DNA of 64,000 nucleotides from the NCBI GenBank assembly GCA_964611335.1, contig CAZSXR010000003.1, forward strand, positions 62,001 to 126,000, given 5' to 3'. The position numbers were made by a program, and so were the translations under genes. How positions within the stretch are numbered: position 1 is the first letter of the stretch; each line of letters starts with the position of its first letter. Shown piece by piece: positions 60,907-64,000 of the stretch. This DNA comes from BOG-1112 sp964611335 (GTDB lineage: Bacteria; Bdellovibrionota_B; Oligoflexia; Oligoflexales; Bog-1112). Below the pieces are notes generated by a model. The model saw nothing but the letters and a program-made list of their open reading frames with translations. It did not search any database and was not told where the DNA came from.

Positions 60907-61539
60907 TTAGTTGTAAGCTTTGCAAGTATCGATGCTGTCAACTGTTCTCAACACGCACATTCCGTCTTGTGATTGTTGCTGTTGTTGAGCCTGCTGTTGT
61001 TGGCCTTGTTGTTGCTGACCTTGCTTTTGTGAATGATGGTCAAGTTCTTCACCTGTGATGAAGTTGCCATCGCAGTAGTCATGAACTTCACCTTCGCAAA
61101 GGAGACGGATATTTGCGACTGTGATTTCTGAACATTCTGTAAGAGAGATTGGAAGACTGAAGCCTTCAGGAACAGACATTTCTTTTTTGAAGTACTGTGT
61201 ACAAACACTTGGGTGACGTGCAAGAGCACCTCTGCTTTCGCCTGGAAGTGTTTCGTAACGACGATCTTTAGTAGTTGTGTGGAAGGTCATGTGTGTTTCG
61301 TTGCCGAGTGAGAACGAAGATTTTTGAGAATCCCACCATGTATAGTTTCCACCGCAAGCGATTTTAATTTCGAACGGTTTAATCTGATTGTCTTTGCGGA
61401 AAGCTTCACACTGTGCGCGAAGACCATCTACTGTTGTAGTTCCATCCCTTCTTTGTTGTTGCTGTTGACTTGCATTTGAGAATGCAATCCAAGGACACGT
61501 TAGTAAGAATGCTCCGAGAGTAACTTTTTTCATCACCAT
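60907..61539 (-). CDS. Exported Gln-rich protein, paralogue of 59849-60874
   Basis: A 210-residue protein. Start at ATG 61539 (GGAGG six bases upstream; ATG-GTG-ATG follows). Signal peptide ends near AFSNAS and is followed at once by a short Gln run. The central domain mirrors its neighbour: IKPFEIKIAC, TLPGESRGAL, SLTECSEI. Then a second Gln-rich stretch (QGQQQQGQQQQAQQQQQ) and a short C-terminal tail with two Cys; there is no PDZ domain. The two genes are 32 bases apart and likely one unit. Confidence 0.75.
   Translation of the reverse strand: MVMKKVTLGAFLLTCPWIAFSNASQQQQQRRDGTTTVDGLRAQCEAFRKDNQIKPFEIKIACGGNYTWWDSQKSSFSLGNETHMTFHTTTKDRRYETLPGESRGALARHPSVCTQYFKKEMSVPEGFSLPISLTECSEITVANIRLLCEGEVHDYCDGNFITGEELDHHSQKQGQQQQGQQQQAQQQQQSQDGMCVLRTVDSIDTCKAYN
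60966..61036 (-). repeat. Second poly-Gln coding tract (C-terminal region of the 60907-61539 gene)
   Basis: Mostly CAA/CAG codons on the minus strand, interrupted by Gly, Ala and Ser codons. It is much like the tract at 60164-60270, consistent with a shared origin of the two genes. Confidence 0.75.
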
Positions 61540-61603
61540 TTTTTTCCTCCATTCGGTCATGAAATGAATATGCTTTTTAGGCACCTAAGAGACCTTAGTG
61601 TTC

Positions 61604-63031
61604 TTACCGAACTAAAGATGAGAAATTTGTGAAAATGGACTTGTAGAGAGATATATTTTTATTAAAAATTTCGCTGTGTGATTTAGGTTCACCATTTTTG
61701 TGCAAATAACTGACAGTGTCAGGATGGTCTCTGAAAGATTCTCCCGTCCATTGCCCCGCAATTACCCTATATTTTCCGTCTTTAACATCTTTCTTATCTA
61801 CGTAAAGACGGTAGGTGTAGGTAGGAGCCATAATGTCATCTGTACCCGGTGCGCCTGTAAGAATGTCTGTTTCTTCTTTGGAGCGTTCTTTGACGAGAAA
61901 TGCGCGTGCTTTCACATTAAAGGCAAAGTCATATTTTGGATCTTTTTCAATTTTCCATTGATAGGAATAAAGAGGCTTATTCCAGACGGGTGGCCCTGCT
62001 GTATCATCGATAACAAAGGCTCTTTGTTCTTTACCTACAACTGCCATGACAAGTTGGTGGAAGGCTTCCGGTTTAATATCCTGATAGGTTCCATCTGTTT
62101 CCGCTGTGCCTCTATACACAACGCCGTAAACCGTGTTTGAATAACTTAGGTGCGCAAATGTGTGCAGAGCTTTCTGATCTGCTATGGAGAACCGAACGCC
62201 TTCAACAACAATAGGTGCTGTAGGTTCGGGAACGATGACAGAAGCATAAGCTCTACCTCCACAAAGTCCTTCCCAACCATCAGGATGAAATCCTTCAAAT
62301 CGTTTGACTTCTTCCTCTACAAGATTTGAAATAATATTTTTCTTCTTATAAACAAGATCTAATTTTCCAAGCGGAGATAATTCTTTTACGACTTGAATCT
62401 TTCTTCCAGGATGCTTCGGATCATCAACAGTTTCTATCTTCGATGTGTACAAGGATTTATCTGTAAATGGATACCAATAACCTGCCCATGGTCTTGTCAG
62501 TGCGGTGACTTTAACTTGACCGGGTCTTCCTTTTTCATCGAAGGTTTCGTTGATATAAAGAGGTCCAAAATCTTTGAAGACCTTCTTAACTTCCTCTAAT
62601 GCAAGTGGGTGATAGGCGCTGGTAAACGATGGTGCATCATAAACCTGATTCGCCGTCTCCATTCCTATTCCATTGAGAATACTAGGCATTTCTTGGGACG
62701 GAGCTAAGTTCTGAATGGGGTGTAGTTCCTGATTTTCTTCGTAGACTTGGATTTCATCTTTGAGAACGATGGATAGGATTTCGTATTTGCGATGAATGCG
62801 TTGTTCCTCGTCAGGATCTGACTTTGCATTTTCTAATTCTGTTTTGTAGTTGAGTTCGAATTGAAGTTCTGCGGCGCTTATATAGTCTTTAGATTGTTTT
62901 GCAGACTTGAGTTTCTTTTCAAGCTGATGGATTTCTGTGTTCAGAGTGGGCAATGTTAAGTCATTGCTACTTCCGCACGAAAATAAAAAGACACTTAGCA
63001 ACGAAAACCCAAGTAGCGTTTTGATTCTCAT
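61604..63031 (-). CDS. Lipoprotein with transglutaminase-elicitor-like fold (paralogue of 18468-19685)
   Basis: A 475-residue lipoprotein (MRIKTLLGFSLLSVFLFSCG, lipid Cys 19). After a helical Lys/Glu-rich N part (about 30-110) comes a domain with GWEGLCGGRAYAS (nucleophile Cys candidate, about residue 256), PIVVEGVRFSIADQKALHTF, EAFHQLVMAVVGKEQRAF (His) and DDTAGPPVWNKPLYSYQ (Asp before W-N). The same order occurs at 18468-19685. Compared with that copy the third residue after Cys is Arg, not Trp. Cross-linking or amidase activity is possible. Starts a likely run with the two Gln-rich genes downstream. Confidence 0.65.
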   Translation of the reverse strand: MRIKTLLGFSLLSVFLFSCGSSNDLTLPTLNTEIHQLEKKLKSAKQSKDYISAAELQFELNYKTELENAKSDPDEEQRIHRKYEILSIVLKDEIQVYEENQELHPIQNLAPSQEMPSILNGIGMETANQVYDAPSFTSAYHPLALEEVKKVFKDFGPLYINETFDEKGRPGQVKVTALTRPWAGYWYPFTDKSLYTSKIETVDDPKHPGRKIQVVKELSPLGKLDLVYKKKNIISNLVEEEVKRFEGFHPDGWEGLCGGRAYASVIVPEPTAPIVVEGVRFSIADQKALHTFAHLSYSNTVYGVVYRGTAETDGTYQDIKPEAFHQLVMAVVGKEQRAFVIDDTAGPPVWNKPLYSYQWKIEKDPKYDFAFNVKARAFLVKERSKEETDILTGAPGTDDIMAPTYTYRLYVDKKDVKDGKYRVIAGQWTGESFRDHPDTVSYLHKNGEPKSHSEIFNKNISLYKSIFTNFSSLVR

Positions 63032-63133
63032 TTGGTATTCCCATATTCAATTCATTAACAAACGGTGCGCTGTCTCAACGTTTATGGGACATTTATTATG
63101 AAGAAAAAGTAAGAAGGAGTGAGTGTTTAGATT

Positions 63134-63958
63134 TTAAACAAAGGAATTTTTGTGAGGGGAATGTTTCGTTGTGCTTTTTGGAGATTGAATACCAAGCAGT
63201 AAAAACAGTCCTATGAGGATGAAAGGGACGCTAAGGAGTTGCCCCATATTGAAAGGAAGACTGTTTTCAAAAGTCACTTGGTTTTCTTTGAAATATTCAA
63301 TGCAAGCACGGAAAGAAAATGCAAGTACGCAAGCAAGACCCAAGAGGCGTCCTCTGTAATCACCAATTTTTGTAATTCTATAAAAGAGATATAAAATAAA
63401 ACTGATGATTAAATATCCTGCGGCTTCGTAAAGCTGTGTAGGATGTCTTGGGTAAGGATCTACTTTTGCGAAAATGATAGCCCAAGGAACATCTGTAACT
63501 CTGCCAACGATTTCTGAATTGAAGAAATTTCCCATACGAATAAAAGCACCAGCCATCACTGCAACAATGCTGACGCGATCTGCAACGTATAAAAATGTAA
63601 ACTCTGGGAACTTACGACAGAACATATACACACTCACAAGAACACCGATGTAACCACCGTGACTTGCAAGTCCTCCTTCCCAGATTTTGAATATGGAAAG
63701 AGGATCGGAAAGATACCCTATAGGATCGTAAAATAAGCAATGACCGAGTCTCGCTCCCACAACTGTACCAACAACAACATAGTAAAGAAGAGACTCACAG
63801 GCCTGAACATTTCTTCCCTCACGTTTGACAAAGCGAAGAAAGATGTAGTTTGCAACTAGAATGCCACTGATGAAGAGCAAACTGTACCAACGGAGACTGA
63901 GAGGACCATAGATGTTCACGATATCCCGGCTCATGTCCCACTTAAAATACGAATCCAT
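63134..63958 (-). CDS. lgt: Prolipoprotein diacylglyceryl transferase
   Basis: A 274-residue inner-membrane enzyme with about seven transmembrane segments that attaches diacylglycerol to the lipobox Cys of prolipoproteins. Marks: VGARLGHCLFYDP, GGLASHGGYIG (catalytic His region), and the Lgt signature AGAFIRMGNFFNSEIVGR; PRHPTQLYEA follows. Normal length. GGAG lies six bases before the ATG. It lies just upstream of the lipoprotein gene at 61604-63031, with about 100 bases between. Confidence 0.96.
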   Translation of the reverse strand: MDSYFKWDMSRDIVNIYGPLSLRWYSLLFISGILVANYIFLRFVKREGRNVQACESLLYYVVVGTVVGARLGHCLFYDPIGYLSDPLSIFKIWEGGLASHGGYIGVLVSVYMFCRKFPEFTFLYVADRVSIVAVMAGAFIRMGNFFNSEIVGRVTDVPWAIIFAKVDPYPRHPTQLYEAAGYLIISFILYLFYRITKIGDYRGRLLGLACVLAFSFRACIEYFKENQVTFENSLPFNMGQLLSVPFILIGLFLLLGIQSPKSTTKHSPHKNSFV

Positions 63959-64000
63959 CGAAGCTCCTATCCCTTAATGTTCATTCCATTATACTGGACT

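Overview
The window is a gene-dense (close to 90% coding), AT-rich bacterial chromosome segment with about 60 genes on both strands. I see no phage, integrase, insertion sequence or CRISPR array. Several traits point to a Gram-negative predatory or host-associated lineage of the Bdellovibrionota / Oligoflexia / Silvanigrella kind: an EF-G of the mitochondrial-like spd type, a TIGR02147-like regulator, many lipoproteins and signal-peptide proteins, an outer-membrane barrel, and several proteins resembling eukaryotic or host-interaction families. This placement is inference; there is no rRNA in the window.

Layout. 0-2.3 kb: an ankyrin-like protein cut by the window edge, a small exported protein, YciB and a tRNA-Arg. 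2.4-12.2 kb: housekeeping genes (fusA, an aldehyde dehydrogenase, hisS, an outer-membrane protein, dusB, serS), with a decayed antitoxin-like remnant and a 42-bp palindrome between hisS and the outer-membrane protein. 12.2-21.5 kb: a Ser-rich lipoprotein, a YeiH-type permease behind hutU, an ALDH7-type dehydrogenase, a transglutaminase-elicitor-like lipoprotein, a dermatopontin-like secreted protein, and two divergent paralogues of unknown function. 21.6-27.5 kb: a trans-sulfuration enzyme and CGFS glutaredoxin, an exonuclease with a decayed GIY-YIG region, bacterioferritin and a two-component pair. 27.5-33.5 kb: one minus-strand run prx - HAD - pstS - pstC - pstA - pstB - phoU - bfd. 33.7-43.2 kb: pruA with a hotdog thioesterase, sufS with a DUF2804 protein, recA, a receiver without its phospho-acceptor Asp, queD and an acyltransferase-like membrane protein. 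43.2-51.3 kb: a MACPF-like protein, an HExxH lipoprotein next to kynA, then a minus-strand run LLM oxidoreductase - asparaginase II - kynB. 51.4-57.3 kb: dnaE, an MltD-like transglycosylase and trpS. 57.3-64 kb: an export-rich stretch with a small secreted peptide, a TIGR02147-like regulator, an apyrase (NTPDase) lipoprotein, two Gln-rich Cys-containing paralogues (one with a PDZ domain), a second transglutaminase-like lipoprotein, and lgt.

Functional picture. Genes for using amino acids as fuel are spread through the window: hutU (His), ALDH7 (Lys), pruA (Pro/Glu), kynA/kynB (Trp), asparaginase II (Asn). Together with secreted hydrolase-like and eukaryote-like proteins (NTPDase, transglutaminase-like, MACPF-like, dermatopontin-like, ankyrin) this fits an organism that feeds on or lives inside other cells. 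The most unusual points are a compensated U19-A56 tertiary pair in the tRNA-Arg, the poly-Gln paralogue pair, the ecto-apyrase-type lipoprotein, the transglutaminase-like paralogues, the receiver lacking its phospho-acceptor, and a 9-G tract inside sufS.
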